Counted from the first letter of the stretch, positions 1-8,333 are shown. The stretch is DNA of 64,000 bases from Flavobacterium oncorhynchi (GCF_002217355.1 NZ_MUHA01000012.1:1-64000); one strand, 5' to 3'. The notes: generated by a model not told the origin, from the letters alone. Numbers and translations are program-made.

Positions 1-944
1 ATATAACCGGAATTTGCAATTAGAGGTTTATAAACTAATTTAAAATCATTGCTTTGAAATGAAAATAGATATATCATTTCAATTATTATGATGCCAATAA
101 TTACCAAACAAATTGGGCACCATTTTTTTTCAACAAATTTCTGATAATACAACGAAGCCAAAATGACTGGTATTGAAAGTATCAGTGCGCATTTTTGAAT
201 AGAAAAAAACACAACTGAATCTCCTAAAAGAATTAGAATAAACAACCCCAGAAATTGAGTTGTAAAAAAGTAAATAGTTAAATCGCTAAAATTAAGAGTT
301 TTAAAGATTTTCCATTTATCAGAACTCACTACAGTGGTACAACTAGTAGATACAGTTATATTACAAAAGTTGTTGATGAGCTTGCTTTTTGCTCCAAATA
401 GATCCTTAAGAGCTGCAACAGAAAATAAAAGCCCAATTACTGGAAAAAAGAAAAACAAAAAAGTTTTATAATCAGTATGGTAGGATGAAATAATTAAACT
501 AAAAAATATTAAAGATACTAAAGAAAGAAGCATGTAAAATTGCTGTTTTTCTTTTCTTTTTATTTTTCCTTTTCCTTCGTCACTACTCTCAGCTAGAAAC
601 ACCATGTTGTTCCATCTCGATTCTAATGATAATTTGGAAACTTTAGTTTTTTTTTTATTTTTAAAACTAAAATAACCGTGACTATTTTTCTCTAAAAAGT
701 GGAATTGAGATGCACTTAAATTTTCACTTAAAAGCGTGACAAACCGATCTGGTAAATTATCTATCTCCGAAAACTCAACTCGTACAGCCGCATTATCAAT
801 ATTAAAAAAAGATAAAGTATCGCTTATAGCCAATAAGGAAGGATAACTTGGATGTGATTGTACTTGAAATAAGAACTCAGGTTCATCCAATGGTATCTCT
901 TCTTTTTTTAAATATTGAAAAAGAAAATTAAAAAAAGCATTCAT
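1..944 (-). CDS. VKOR-domain membrane protein (partial, runs off left edge)
   Basis: Reading the minus strand from an ATG at 942-944 gives about 314 residues with no stop before the window edge, so the C-terminus is missing. Residues 1-130 look like a degenerate C39-peptidase-like domain (HPSYPSLLAISDTL, no catalytic Cys seen). Hydrophobic helices follow from about residue 163. The vitamin K epoxide reductase signature is complete: loop cysteines C194 and C202 with the family's 8-residue spacing, followed by TTVVSS, and the redox pair C276-P-I-C279. VKOR proteins make or transfer disulfides across the inner membrane. In Bacteroidota such proteins often carry a C-terminal thioredoxin-like domain, which would lie outside this window. 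It lies 53 bp downstream of the TlpA-like gene, probably in one operon with it and the GG-leader peptide. Confidence 0.85.
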   Translation of the reverse strand, partial: MNAFFNFLFQYLKKEEIPLDEPEFLFQVQSHPSYPSLLAISDTLSFFNIDNAAVRVEFSEIDNLPDRFVTLLSENLSASQFHFLEKNSHGYFSFKNKKKTKVSKLSLESRWNNMVFLAESSDEGKGKIKRKEKQQFYMLLSLVSLIFFSLIISSYHTDYKTFLFFFFPVIGLLFSVAALKDLFGAKSKLINNFCNITVSTSCTTVVSSDKWKIFKTLNFSDLTIYFFTTQFLGLFILILLGDSVVFFSIQKCALILSIPVILASLYYQKFVEKKWCPICLVIIGIIIIEMIYLFSFQSNDFKLVYKPLIANSGY

Positions 945-997
945 ATATATATTGTTTTTGAAAAATTAAACCTTGCATTTAATTGATAACTATAGTT

Positions 998-2098
998 CTA
1001 TTTTGAAGTTTTTAAGCTGCTTATTGAATCTATTGAAAAGTATCTGCCAGTAATTTTTTTATTACGATCTAAGACAAAATAGGCTGGTATATAGTTTATT
1101 GTAGATTCTAAACTTCCCTTATCTAAGTTTTTATTTAACATATAACTTTTCCATGGGTAGTTTTCTTTTTCATAGGCTTTCTTCCAATCCTCTGCATTTC
1201 TATCTATACTTATAGAAATTAGTTGAATTTTTGTCGTGTCCAACAAAGAATAATTAAGCTTTAATTTTCTAGCTTGTATTCTACAGCCACCACACCAACT
1301 AGCCCAAAAATCAATTATGTATATTTCTTTATTAGGTTCAAAAATATTTAGGTAAGTAACAGCATTCCCGTTTATGTCAAGAACAGGGAAGTTAGGAAAT
1401 ACCCTACCTTTTCTAATACTTTCCTTCTTTAGTAAATAATTTATTAATAAGTTGTAAGTCTTAGTTTTTTCGAAATTGTTTTTTAGCTCACTTAAGCATT
1501 TTTTTAACATTACATCAGATAAAAAAAATCTACTATCATACAGTTTAATGATAGTGTAATATTTTTTAGAATTTTCTGAAACCCATTTATAAATGTGATT
1601 TTCATAGCTGGACCATAACTCATATTGAGAATCGCTTTTAGCAATGGTTCCGTTTTTATTAAGTAGCTCTTCTATTAAATGCCTATTTAGGTTATGTGGT
1701 ATATCATGATAGGAACGATTTTTCTCGTAAAACTCATTTTCACCACCACTAACTACTATCTTTGGGGCGTCTAATTTAATTGAAATAGCATCATTAGTTA
1801 CTATAAACATAGGACTTAAGATATCAGAATATGCTTTATTAGATTTTTTTGTCAATATAGCTTGAAAAGGCTCACTAAATTTTCGAATGATCTGAAATGT
1901 GTTTCCTGATTTTCTGAAAGAATCAATTTTAATTGATTGACCTTTTAAGTCATATTTTTCAAGATAGATAACAGAATCATCAGGGATATTAGTGTTTGAA
2001 AAATCAATAGTAATATTGCTATAAAAAGGTTTGTTGAATTTGTTCTTAACATCTTTACAACTTGTAAGAAGTAGACACAAAATAAGATATCTATACAT
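998..2098 (-). CDS. TlpA-like thioredoxin-fold lipoprotein
   Basis: A 366-residue protein with a lipoprotein signal (LLLTSC, lipidated Cys14). A poorly conserved N-terminal half (DUF4369-like in position, not clearly recognised) leads to a thioredoxin domain from about residue 235, with the redox motif WASWCGGC (C269 and C272). TlpA/ResA-type lipoproteins face the periplasm and reduce or isomerise disulfides. Here the gene lies between a six-Cys double-glycine-leader peptide and a VKOR-type oxidase, so a role in folding that peptide is the natural inference. It is preceded by 290 bp of AT-rich spacer and followed after 53 bp by the VKOR gene. The CGGC pair is less usual than CPPC or CPYC and may shift its redox potential. 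Confidence 0.85.
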   Translation of the reverse strand: MYRYLILCLLLTSCKDVKNKFNKPFYSNITIDFSNTNIPDDSVIYLEKYDLKGQSIKIDSFRKSGNTFQIIRKFSEPFQAILTKKSNKAYSDILSPMFIVTNDAISIKLDAPKIVVSGGENEFYEKNRSYHDIPHNLNRHLIEELLNKNGTIAKSDSQYELWSSYENHIYKWVSENSKKYYTIIKLYDSRFFLSDVMLKKCLSELKNNFEKTKTYNLLINYLLKKESIRKGRVFPNFPVLDINGNAVTYLNIFEPNKEIYIIDFWASWCGGCRIQARKLKLNYSLLDTTKIQLISISIDRNAEDWKKAYEKENYPWKSYMLNKNLDKGSLESTINYIPAYFVLDRNKKITGRYFSIDSISSLKTSK

Positions 2099-2315
2099 TT
2101 ATGTTTTTGTTTTAATTAATTCATCGCATATAAGTAATAAAGCCTAAATAAGATCAATTTGGATTTGGCTTTTGTTTCCATTCTCCTCAAGGACGGTTTT
2201 ATATTTAAGATAATTTCACATATATTTAGTTAATCTGTTTTCTATTTTAACTTGGGAACAAATAAAATAGGTCAAGACTCAGGAGTTTTTGAATTTTAAA
2301 AATCACTTTTTAAAT

Positions 2316-2383
2316 ATGAAATAGATATTAATTATTCTACAAATTTGAAGTAAAAACTAGTAGATTATCAATATCTATTTCAT
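2316..2383. repeat. 14-bp inverted repeat with 40-nt loop, after the peptide gene
   Basis: Perfect inverted repeat: ATGAAATAGATATT at 2316-2329 and its complement at 2370-2383, five bases past the stop codon of the minus-strand peptide gene. There is no T-run, so it is not a standard terminator. It could be an attenuating hairpin that sets peptide mRNA above the downstream redox genes, or an mRNA 3'-end stabiliser. Confidence 0.6.
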
Positions 2384-2388
2384 TCTTT

Positions 2389-2661
2389 CTAAAATGGTGT
2401 CCAGATACAAGCTGTTCCATAATCATCGCTATGATAACCGCCAGCTTCACATTTACATGTCCATTGTACACTTCCTGGACCAATTGGTACCTCAAACGTT
2501 TTACAAGTTCCATCTAGTTTTTTTCCTAAGTCTCGAACATATAGTTCGCACCTAGAGCTTTTACAAATAGGACCTTCGTCACCTGAAGATCCACCATTAA
2601 TGGCTCTCATTTCAGCTCTAGTTAGTGTTTCTTTTATATTCTTTAAACTAATTTTTTTCAT
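2389..2661 (-). CDS. Double-glycine leader peptide, six-Cys natural product precursor
   Basis: A 90-residue precursor. The leader MKKISLKNIKETLTRAEM followed by RAINGG matches the Bacteroidota GG-type natural-product leader, with cleavage expected after G24. The predicted core (residues 25-90) has six cysteines at 33, 38, 53, 69, 71 and 85, enough for three disulfides, plus aromatic and Gly residues, and it ends in WTPF. GG leaders are removed by C39-peptidase ABC exporters; none is in view, though the locus continues left of the window. The downstream TlpA-like and VKOR genes fit oxidative folding. A -7 box (TATATTTG on the minus strand) lies at 2774-2781. The mature activity (bacteriocin, signal or other) cannot be told from sequence. 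Confidence 0.85.
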   Translation of the reverse strand: MKKISLKNIKETLTRAEMRAINGGSSGDEGPICKSSRCELYVRDLGKKLDGTCKTFEVPIGPGSVQWTCKCEAGGYHSDDYGTACIWTPF

Positions 2662-2773
2662 AATTTTTAAAATTTAGAAGTTAAATAATAGTTGTAAAAA
2701 TCTTTACTATACCTTTTATCTCTTTTGCCATGTGCACTTGGAATCTTTTAAAAATAATGTAAGATAATTAATT

Positions 2774-2781
2774 CAAATATA
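2774..2781 (-). promoter_or_regulatory. Putative -7 box for the GG-peptide operon
   Basis: The minus strand reads TATATTTG, an exact match to the Bacteroidota -7 consensus TAnnTTTG. It lies 113 bp upstream of the peptide start. No convincing TTTG -33 box was seen at the usual distance. Confidence 0.45.
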
Positions 2782-2887
2782 ACGAGTGAGTAGAATAATC
2801 CTTATGCATTTTTATGCGAAATTTATTCGAAATTTATTTATTAAGGTTACTTATTAAAATATTTTAACAACTAACGCTTAAATAATA

Positions 2888-2895
2888 TATATTTG
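2888..2895 (+). promoter_or_regulatory. Putative -7 box for the XRE regulator
   Basis: TATATTTG matches TAnnTTTG exactly, 28 bp before the ATG of the regulator gene. Together with 2774-2781 it makes a divergent promoter region between the regulator and the peptide gene, where the regulator may bind. Confidence 0.5.
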
Positions 2896-2922
2896 TAATA
2901 ATGAAAGAAAAAACTCTGTAAA

Positions 2923-3255
2923 ATGTTGAAAAATAAATTGCTAAAAGCCAGATTGAACAAGGGGGCGTCTCAAGAAGAAATCGCTGACTTAGTAGGCATG
3001 AGTCAACCCAATTATAGCCGTAGAGAAAAGGGATTAAAGAAAATATCTGATATTGAATGGATCAAATTAGCCAAAGTGTTGGGGGTAAAAAAAGAGGATA
3101 TTTACGAGGCCGAGGATGAAGTTGCAACTGTTGTTGCAAATAATTCCTGTAAAAGTCATCATTTTAATGTCCCTGATTTTGTCATTGAACATATCGAATT
3201 TTTAAAAGAAGAAAATAAAGAACTCAAAGAAAAATTAAAAAAATACGAAATCTAA
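2923..3255 (+). CDS. XRE-family helix-turn-helix regulator with coiled-coil tail
   Basis: A 110-residue protein. Residues 4-60 form an HTH_3 (Cro/CI-type) domain: ARLNKGASQEEIADLVG, MSQPNYSRREKG, then LAKVLGVKKEDIY. The C-terminal 25 residues (HIEFLKEENKELKEKLKK) are a short coiled coil, probably for dimerisation. The gene is transcribed away from the GG-peptide locus, so it is the best candidate for that locus's regulator; this is inference from position. Small XRE proteins with such a tail are common in Flavobacterium. Confidence 0.85.
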   Translation: MLKNKLLKARLNKGASQEEIADLVGMSQPNYSRREKGLKKISDIEWIKLAKVLGVKKEDIYEAEDEVATVVANNSCKSHHFNVPDFVIEHIEFLKEENKELKEKLKKYEI

Positions 3256-3570
3256 AGATGTCAACCTTAAAAAAAGATTAATACAGCTCTTTTGTAGCTA
3301 GCTCATTTCTTAAAATATTTTAAATTGGCAAGGAGCCATATAATTTTATTTACTTCAACTCACATTGTATTTTTACTTCTTAATCGCTCATAAACCTTCC
3401 CTAAAAGGGAAGATTTATGAGCGACAATGTTAACAAGTGTTGCTATCTCATAGCATTCTATTCATAAAATAGAGAACAGTTAGAAAGTTACTTATCCATT
3501 ATAAAGTTAGCTGCCCAACTCTCCAAAGTGATATAAACTAAAAATATAGAAAAAAATTAAAAACAAAAAA
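3256..3570. other. Gene-free spacer between XRE gene and tRNA-Pro
   Basis: About 315 AT-rich bases with no credible ORF. The only clear structure is the long hairpin at 3384-3424. Confidence 0.5.
3384..3424. repeat. 18-bp-arm hairpin
   Basis: TCGCTCATAAACCTTCCC at 3384-3401 pairs with GGGAAGATTTATGAGCGA at 3407-3424, with one wobble pair and a 5-nt loop. No T-run follows on either strand, so it is not an obvious intrinsic terminator. It sits between the XRE gene and tRNA-Pro, near the presumed edge of the accessory locus. Confidence 0.75.
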
Positions 3571-3590
3571 GCCGAACATTTCTGTTCGGC
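3571..3590 (-). terminator. Rho-independent terminator of tRNA-Pro
   Basis: GCCGAACA/TGTTCGGC stem (3571-3578 with 3583-3590). Transcribed from the minus strand, the stem is followed by a run of T residues. It lies 5 bp past the tRNA 3' end. Confidence 0.85.
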
Positions 3591-3595
3591 TTTTG

Positions 3596-3670
3596 TCGGG
3601 GTGGCAGGATTCGAACCTGCGGCCTCCTGCTCCCAAAGCAGGCGCGATAACCGGGCTACGCTACACCCCG
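3596..3670 (-). tRNA. tRNA-Pro (anticodon TGG)
   Basis: The minus strand folds as a 75-nt tRNA: acceptor stem CGGGGTG/CACCCCG, D arm, anticodon stem CCTGC/GCAGG with loop TTTGGGA (anticodon TGG), T arm with GGTTCGAATCC, and discriminator A. CCA is not encoded. The 3' end points toward the GG-peptide locus, the usual geometry for island insertion at a tRNA gene. Confidence 0.95.
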
Positions 3671-3787
3671 AAGATGTATTTGTTGTACTGCCCGTAAGCG
3701 GATGCAAATATAGTAATAAATTTTGTTTACAAAAGGAAAAACGAAAAATAAATAAAACTTATTTTGAGATAGTTATTTCAGATTTAT

Positions 3788-3823
3788 TTTGAGTGTTATT
3801 TTTTATAATAAAGTTTACATTTG
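3788..3823 (+). promoter_or_regulatory. trxB: Putative trxB promoter
   Basis: TTTG at 3788-3791 and TACATTTG (TAnnTTTG) at 3816-3823, 24 bp apart. The -7 box overlaps a possible upstream TTG start at 3821, which argues for the ATG at 3848 as the true trxB start. Confidence 0.5.
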
Positions 3824-3847
3824 CATCACAAAAAAACTATTCACATT

Positions 3848-4795
3848 ATGTCAGATACAATCGAAAAAATTAAATGCCTTATTATAGGTTCTGGTCCTGC
3901 GGGTTATACTGCAGCAATTTATGCAGCCAGAGCAAACATGAATCCAGTGTTATATCAAGGAATGCAGCCTGGAGGTCAGTTGACTACCACTAATGAAGTT
4001 GAAAATTTCCCAGGTTATGTTGATGGTGTTACGGGACCAGAAATGATGATTCAATTACAAGAACAATCAAAACGTTTTGGTGCTGATATCCGTGATGGAT
4101 GGGCTACAAAAGTTGATTTTTCAGGCGATATTCATAAAGTTTGGATTAATGATACAATCGAATTACACTGTGAAACGGTTATTATCTCTACAGGAGCATC
4201 TGCTAAATATTTAGGATTACCTTCAGAACAGCATTATTTACAAATGGGCGGAGGAGTTTCTGCTTGTGCTGTTTGCGACGGATTTTTCTACCGTAATCAA
4301 GAAGTTGTGATTGTTGGAGCAGGAGATTCTGCTTGCGAAGAAGCACATTATTTATCTAAGCTTTGTAAAAAAGTTACCATGTTAGTAAGAAGCGAAAAAT
4401 TCAGAGCTTCAAAAATTATGGAAGAACGTGTTCGTAAAACTGAAAATATCGAAATTTTAATGAACCATGATACAGTTGAAGTTTTAGGTGATGAAAATGT
4501 TGTTCATGCGATAAAAGCTAAAAATAAAACTACTGGTGAAGTTTTTGATATTCCTGCGACTGGATTTTTCGTAGCAATTGGTCATAAACCAAACACAGAT
4601 ATTTTTGCAGATTATATTACTCTTGATGAAACAGGATATATTGTAAATACTCCAGGAACATCTAAAACAAATGTTGAAGGTGTTTTTGTTGCTGGAGATG
4701 CTGCAGACCATGTATATCGTCAAGCAATTACTGCTGCTGGTACGGGTTGTATGGCTGCGCTTGATGCTGAAAGATATTTGGCTTCAAAGGAATAA
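3848..4795 (+). CDS. trxB: Thioredoxin-disulfide reductase
   Basis: A 315-residue FAD/NADPH flavoenzyme that reduces thioredoxin. The FAD-binding motif GSGPAG is near residue 15, the redox pair is C140-A-V-C143 followed by DGFF, the NADPH-binding motif GAGDSA comes just after, and the C-terminal FAD motif VFVAGDAAD is present. Length is typical for the low-Mr bacterial enzyme. The start is set at MSDTIEKIK because a promoter box overlaps the longer alternative. It is a single-gene unit ended by a strong terminator at 4851-4882. It supplies cytoplasmic reducing power for thioredoxin and has no evident tie to the redox genes on the far side of tRNA-Pro. Confidence 0.97.
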   Translation: MSDTIEKIKCLIIGSGPAGYTAAIYAARANMNPVLYQGMQPGGQLTTTNEVENFPGYVDGVTGPEMMIQLQEQSKRFGADIRDGWATKVDFSGDIHKVWINDTIELHCETVIISTGASAKYLGLPSEQHYLQMGGGVSACAVCDGFFYRNQEVVIVGAGDSACEEAHYLSKLCKKVTMLVRSEKFRASKIMEERVRKTENIEILMNHDTVEVLGDENVVHAIKAKNKTTGEVFDIPATGFFVAIGHKPNTDIFADYITLDETGYIVNTPGTSKTNVEGVFVAGDAADHVYRQAITAAGTGCMAALDAERYLASKE

Positions 4796-4850
4796 ACTAA
4801 AAGGATTATCTTTCATGTTCTTTGAATATGAAAAATGCAAATATGAAAAA

Positions 4851-4882
4851 AGTCCCATTCTTAATTGAATGGGACTTTTTTG
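4851..4882 (+). terminator. Terminator after trxB
   Basis: AGTCCCATTC at 4851-4860 pairs with GAATGGGACT at 4867-4876 around a 6-nt loop, followed by a T-run. Confidence 0.9.
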
Positions 4883-4923
4883 TTTATTGGCTTCTTCTAA
4901 ATTTTAGTGGTTTAGAAAGCTAT

Positions 4924-5784
4924 TTACAATGTTGTTGCTTTTGCTTTTGGTGCACCCGGTTTTTTAATCAGTTTTGCTTCTTCACTAAAACGGGTAAGTT
5001 CTATTTTTGGATCTCCCAATAATGAGATTTCAGATTTGTCTCCAGCTGCTATTGCGATACTCGTTTCTGCTAAAATAGAAGCAATGGCAGAGCCTTCAGT
5101 TGTAACATTTGCTTCTTTCAAGGTAAATTTTGTTCCTGTAAATACAGAATTGTTGTCTAAACGAATCGTTGCTTTTTCGGCAATTCCTTCAATTGCAGCA
5201 TTGGCTTTTTGATACAAATCGCATTTAAATTTCATAGCAGAAACTAAGGTTTTTATTGAGGCATATTTGCTCAATTGTAAACTAGCTTCATCTGATTTTA
5301 AATTTAGTTCTGTTTTTGATCTGTCATCCGCAATTAAACTGAATTTTTTTGAGTTTACATTCAGCAATAATTTTGAAAAATCTATGCTCTTAAAAGTAAT
5401 ATCATCTAATTGAACTTCTTGAATTGCATATATAATTGCATCATTTTTAACACTGACTTTAGTCAGTGAATTAGTGTATATAACATGTACAGCAAGTTTT
5501 TTAAAAATGGTACTTTCTTTTGTGGTGAATAAACGCAGTGTTTTTTCCTTTAAATCTGTTCCAATGATATCATGAATATTATCATCAGCTTCAATTTTAA
5601 TTTCGTTTTTTTCTCCTTTTTCAAGGTAAACTTCGATATTGTCCTCTACTTCGATGGCATCAAAACTTCCTACTTCTTTAATTGATGTAGTAACAATTTT
5701 AGAACCTTTTATTTTTTCTTTTTTTTGAGCAAACGTTAATGTTGTAACTAAAAGCAATAGCAGCAGTGCAGTATTTTTTTTCAT
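4924..5784 (-). CDS. Secreted DUF2807 (head GIN-like) protein
   Basis: 286 residues from the chosen start at 5784 (MKKNTALLLLLLVTTLTFAQ), which gives a clean signal peptide; a longer reading frame upstream lacks one. After the signal the protein is rich in short beta-strand repeats with acidic positions (SFDAIEVEDNIEVYLEKG), the pattern of the DUF2807 beta-solenoid. It is the last gene of the PadR-PspC-DUF2807 group, 86 bp after the preceding DUF2807 lipoprotein. The family is extracytoplasmic and of unknown biochemical role. Confidence 0.8.
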   Translation of the reverse strand: MKKNTALLLLLLVTTLTFAQKKEKIKGSKIVTTSIKEVGSFDAIEVEDNIEVYLEKGEKNEIKIEADDNIHDIIGTDLKEKTLRLFTTKESTIFKKLAVHVIYTNSLTKVSVKNDAIIYAIQEVQLDDITFKSIDFSKLLLNVNSKKFSLIADDRSKTELNLKSDEASLQLSKYASIKTLVSAMKFKCDLYQKANAAIEGIAEKATIRLDNNSVFTGTKFTLKEANVTTEGSAIASILAETSIAIAAGDKSEISLLGDPKIELTRFSEEAKLIKKPGAPKAKATTL

Positions 5785-5870
5785 TAATTCTAGATTTGAT
5801 TTTAGCAAATATAAAAAAATCATCCACTTTTGATGAATGATTTCTTTTATATTTAACAGTTAAGGGCAGC

Positions 5871-6605
5871 TTAACGCTGGCTTACACTTCCACCTGAGCT
5901 TACATTTTTTTCGATTGTTTTAGGAGCAATGTCATAATCAATATCACCTCCGCTCGATGCGTCTGCTTTTAAACTCACGATTGGGTGTGCAGTTATGCTT
6001 CCGCCGCTTGAGGCTTTTGCCTGCACCTCGTTTGCAAGTAATTTCTTTGCGTCAATGCTTGAACCGCTCGAAGCTTTTGTTTGAACTCGCAATGCTTTTC
6101 CTTCTATCTTAACATCACTTCCGCTGCTTGCGTTTACAATGATATTGTCAGATTCAATGTTAAGATTCATATTTGCAGCACTTGAAGTTTCAAGCTCGAT
6201 GTTTTCTCCCTGAATGATATTTTTACCTATTACAGATGATGCGCTGGAAGCCTCTAATTTATTTATAACAGGCATTTTTACAGTCACCTTTTTCATCGTA
6301 ATATTTCGGAAAGAACTGAATTTGCAGTGAATAACTAAAGTTCCGTTCTCAACCTTTGTAATAATTTCTTTCTGTAAATTATCATCGGCTTCTACTACAA
6401 TTTCGGTAGCGTCAGATTGTTCGATTACCAAGTCAATAGCATTGCTGACTTTTACGTTCTGAAAATCTCCTTGAACAATTCTTTTTTCGGTGGTTACGTG
6501 TCCGCTTCCTTCAATTGTCTTCATGTTAAAATTACAAGAGGCAAATAATAATGCGGTGATAGTCGCAACAATAAATTTTGTAATATGAATGATTATTTTG
6601 ATCAT
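5871..6605 (-). CDS. DUF2807 (head GIN domain) lipoprotein
   Basis: 244 residues with a lipobox (LLFASC, Cys24). The mature protein starts with the typical GSGHVTTEKRIVQGDFQNVK segment, then shows DUF2807 solenoid repeats with recurring ASSGxxI steps (ASSGSDVKIEG, ASSGSSIDAK, ASSGGSITA, ASSGGDIDYD). It begins 3 bp after the PspC gene ends, so it belongs to the PadR-PspC operon. Envelope-located; function unknown. Confidence 0.9.
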   Translation of the reverse strand: MIKIIIHITKFIVATITALLFASCNFNMKTIEGSGHVTTEKRIVQGDFQNVKVSNAIDLVIEQSDATEIVVEADDNLQKEIITKVENGTLVIHCKFSSFRNITMKKVTVKMPVINKLEASSASSVIGKNIIQGENIELETSSAANMNLNIESDNIIVNASSGSDVKIEGKALRVQTKASSGSSIDAKKLLANEVQAKASSGGSITAHPIVSLKADASSGGDIDYDIAPKTIEKNVSSGGSVSQR

Positions 6606-6608
6606 GGC

Positions 6609-8330
6609 TTAGTTAATTTTAATTACAACTCCGTTTTTATCAGTGGTTAGCTTTCCGTTGGTTTTTTTTCCGTTAAGAACTTCTTTTCCATTTATTTTAA
6701 TAGAAACTTCTTTTACCGTATCATTATCAATTTGGTTTACTTCCTCTACATCGTCATATTCATTTTCATCAGCTGGGCAGTTTAAACATTTAATTTTTGA
6801 TCCTTCAACTTTGTAGTTGTAGTTTCCGCTAAAATGCAGATTAAAAAAATCATCTTCAGAATCATCATAATCTTGTACAGATGCGTCTGGTTTAAATAAC
6901 TGCCCTTCAGGTAAGTATAAGTATACGTCAACTTCTTGGCCTCTAAATTTGTTCTTTACATCTGTAAGAAAATAGTTGTCCAAAATTAAAGAATTTCCTT
7001 TAACTTGAAATTTATAATCAATTTTTTCTGCTCTTTGTTTTGCTGCAATAAATGAGTTACCTCTTGCGCTTTTTTCTATTTGAATATAAGGAGCAGCTTC
7101 ATCAGTGTGTAAAACATGTAAACGAACATCATTAGAATAGATTAACTGATTGTTTGCTGAATCTTGTACAAATTCAAATTCGCTGCGGTGATTCAAATCT
7201 TTTGCATAATAATCGTTGTATCTGAATTTTACAAACAAAGTATCTTTTGTACTAATGTTAAGTGCTTTTTTCTCTGCGGTTTTATTGTCGTATGAAATTT
7301 CAGTAGCTTGTTTAATTCCAATGCTGATTGCAATTGCAACAGCAATAATCCAAATTGCCAGCAAAGTGTATTTTGTGATGTTTCCGATTGATTTTAAACT
7401 TGGAGACAATAGTTTGAATCCTAATAAAGTCAGAAAGAAAAACGGAATCCCAACTGCAAAGAACATTAATAAGCCAAACGACCATATAGGATAATCTGTA
7501 AAGTTTCCTGCGTCAACGAAGTTTTGCCAAGGAAAGTCAACAAAAACATTAGTTCCAAGAGTAAAAACTCCAATCAACAACATAATCAAAACACTAATTC
7601 CAGACATGATTAAAATTACGCCTAAAAACTTAGCGAAGATTTTAAAGATGGTCATGATAAAGTCTCCAAATGAACTACTTATTCTCTCAGCTCCCGACTT
7701 TACTTGGTTTCCCATTTTGTCATAATCTGCATTTTTAAATTTATCAGATAATGAATCAATTTCTTCACGTACTTTTTTTTCGATGTTTGAAATGGTTACC
7801 GGCTCACCAGTCATCTCCAATTTTTCTGAAGTTGTAACCGCTTCAGGAGTTACAACCCAAAGTACGAAGTATGCTAGAATTCCAGTTCCGAAACCTGCAA
7901 AAACAAATACTAAGAATAAGATTTTGATCCATACAGCATCAATTCCAAAATAATGTCCTAATCCAGTTGCTACACCGCCAATCATACCTTTTTCTTTATC
8001 ACGGTATAATTTTTTGTGTTTTCTTGCACCGTAATTATTAAAAGATTGAGATGATTTTTCTTCGTCTTCAATGATGTAGTCCTCAGGTTGTCCCATTACC
8101 GTAATCACTTCGTCAACATCTTTTAGCCCTACAACATGTTTTTCGCTTTTTTGTTTTTCTGTTAATAATTCAGAAACGCGCATTTCGATGTCTTTGATTA
8201 TTTCATCTTGACCAGACGAGTTATTAAGAGATCTTTTTATAGCGTCAAAATAGCGTGTCAATTTTAAATATGCATCTTCATCGATGTGAAAAAACATACC
8301 GCCTAAGTTAATATTTACTGTTTTGTTCAT
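6609..8330 (-). CDS. PspC-domain membrane protein
   Basis: 573 residues. The N-terminal 80 residues look like a small helical domain (FDAIKRSLNNS, EVITVMGQPEDYI). A PspC domain follows at about 105-170 (KLYRDKEKGMIGGVATGLGH then YFGIDAVWIKILFLVFVFAG). There are further transmembrane helices around 235-345, then an extracytoplasmic C-terminal region with beta-rich, DUF2807-like character. PspC proteins in other phyla take part in membrane-stress responses. The gene lies 3 bp from padR and 3 bp from the DUF2807 lipoprotein gene, a tight operon. Confidence 0.88.
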   Translation of the reverse strand: MNKTVNINLGGMFFHIDEDAYLKLTRYFDAIKRSLNNSSGQDEIIKDIEMRVSELLTEKQKSEKHVVGLKDVDEVITVMGQPEDYIIEDEEKSSQSFNNYGARKHKKLYRDKEKGMIGGVATGLGHYFGIDAVWIKILFLVFVFAGFGTGILAYFVLWVVTPEAVTTSEKLEMTGEPVTISNIEKKVREEIDSLSDKFKNADYDKMGNQVKSGAERISSSFGDFIMTIFKIFAKFLGVILIMSGISVLIMLLIGVFTLGTNVFVDFPWQNFVDAGNFTDYPIWSFGLLMFFAVGIPFFFLTLLGFKLLSPSLKSIGNITKYTLLAIWIIAVAIAISIGIKQATEISYDNKTAEKKALNISTKDTLFVKFRYNDYYAKDLNHRSEFEFVQDSANNQLIYSNDVRLHVLHTDEAAPYIQIEKSARGNSFIAAKQRAEKIDYKFQVKGNSLILDNYFLTDVKNKFRGQEVDVYLYLPEGQLFKPDASVQDYDDSEDDFFNLHFSGNYNYKVEGSKIKCLNCPADENEYDDVEEVNQIDNDTVKEVSIKINGKEVLNGKKTNGKLTTDKNGVVIKIN

Positions 8331-8333
8331 GAC

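Noticed and set aside
2116..2181. 21-codon frame with a GAGGAG sequence ahead of it (METKAKSKLILFRLYYLYAM)
   Set aside because: Too short to support; Shine-Dalgarno sequences are weak evidence in Bacteroidota, though it could be a leader peptide of the TlpA gene.
3507..3792. Open frames on both strands over tRNA-Pro
   Set aside because: They read through the tRNA and its terminator; no coding character.
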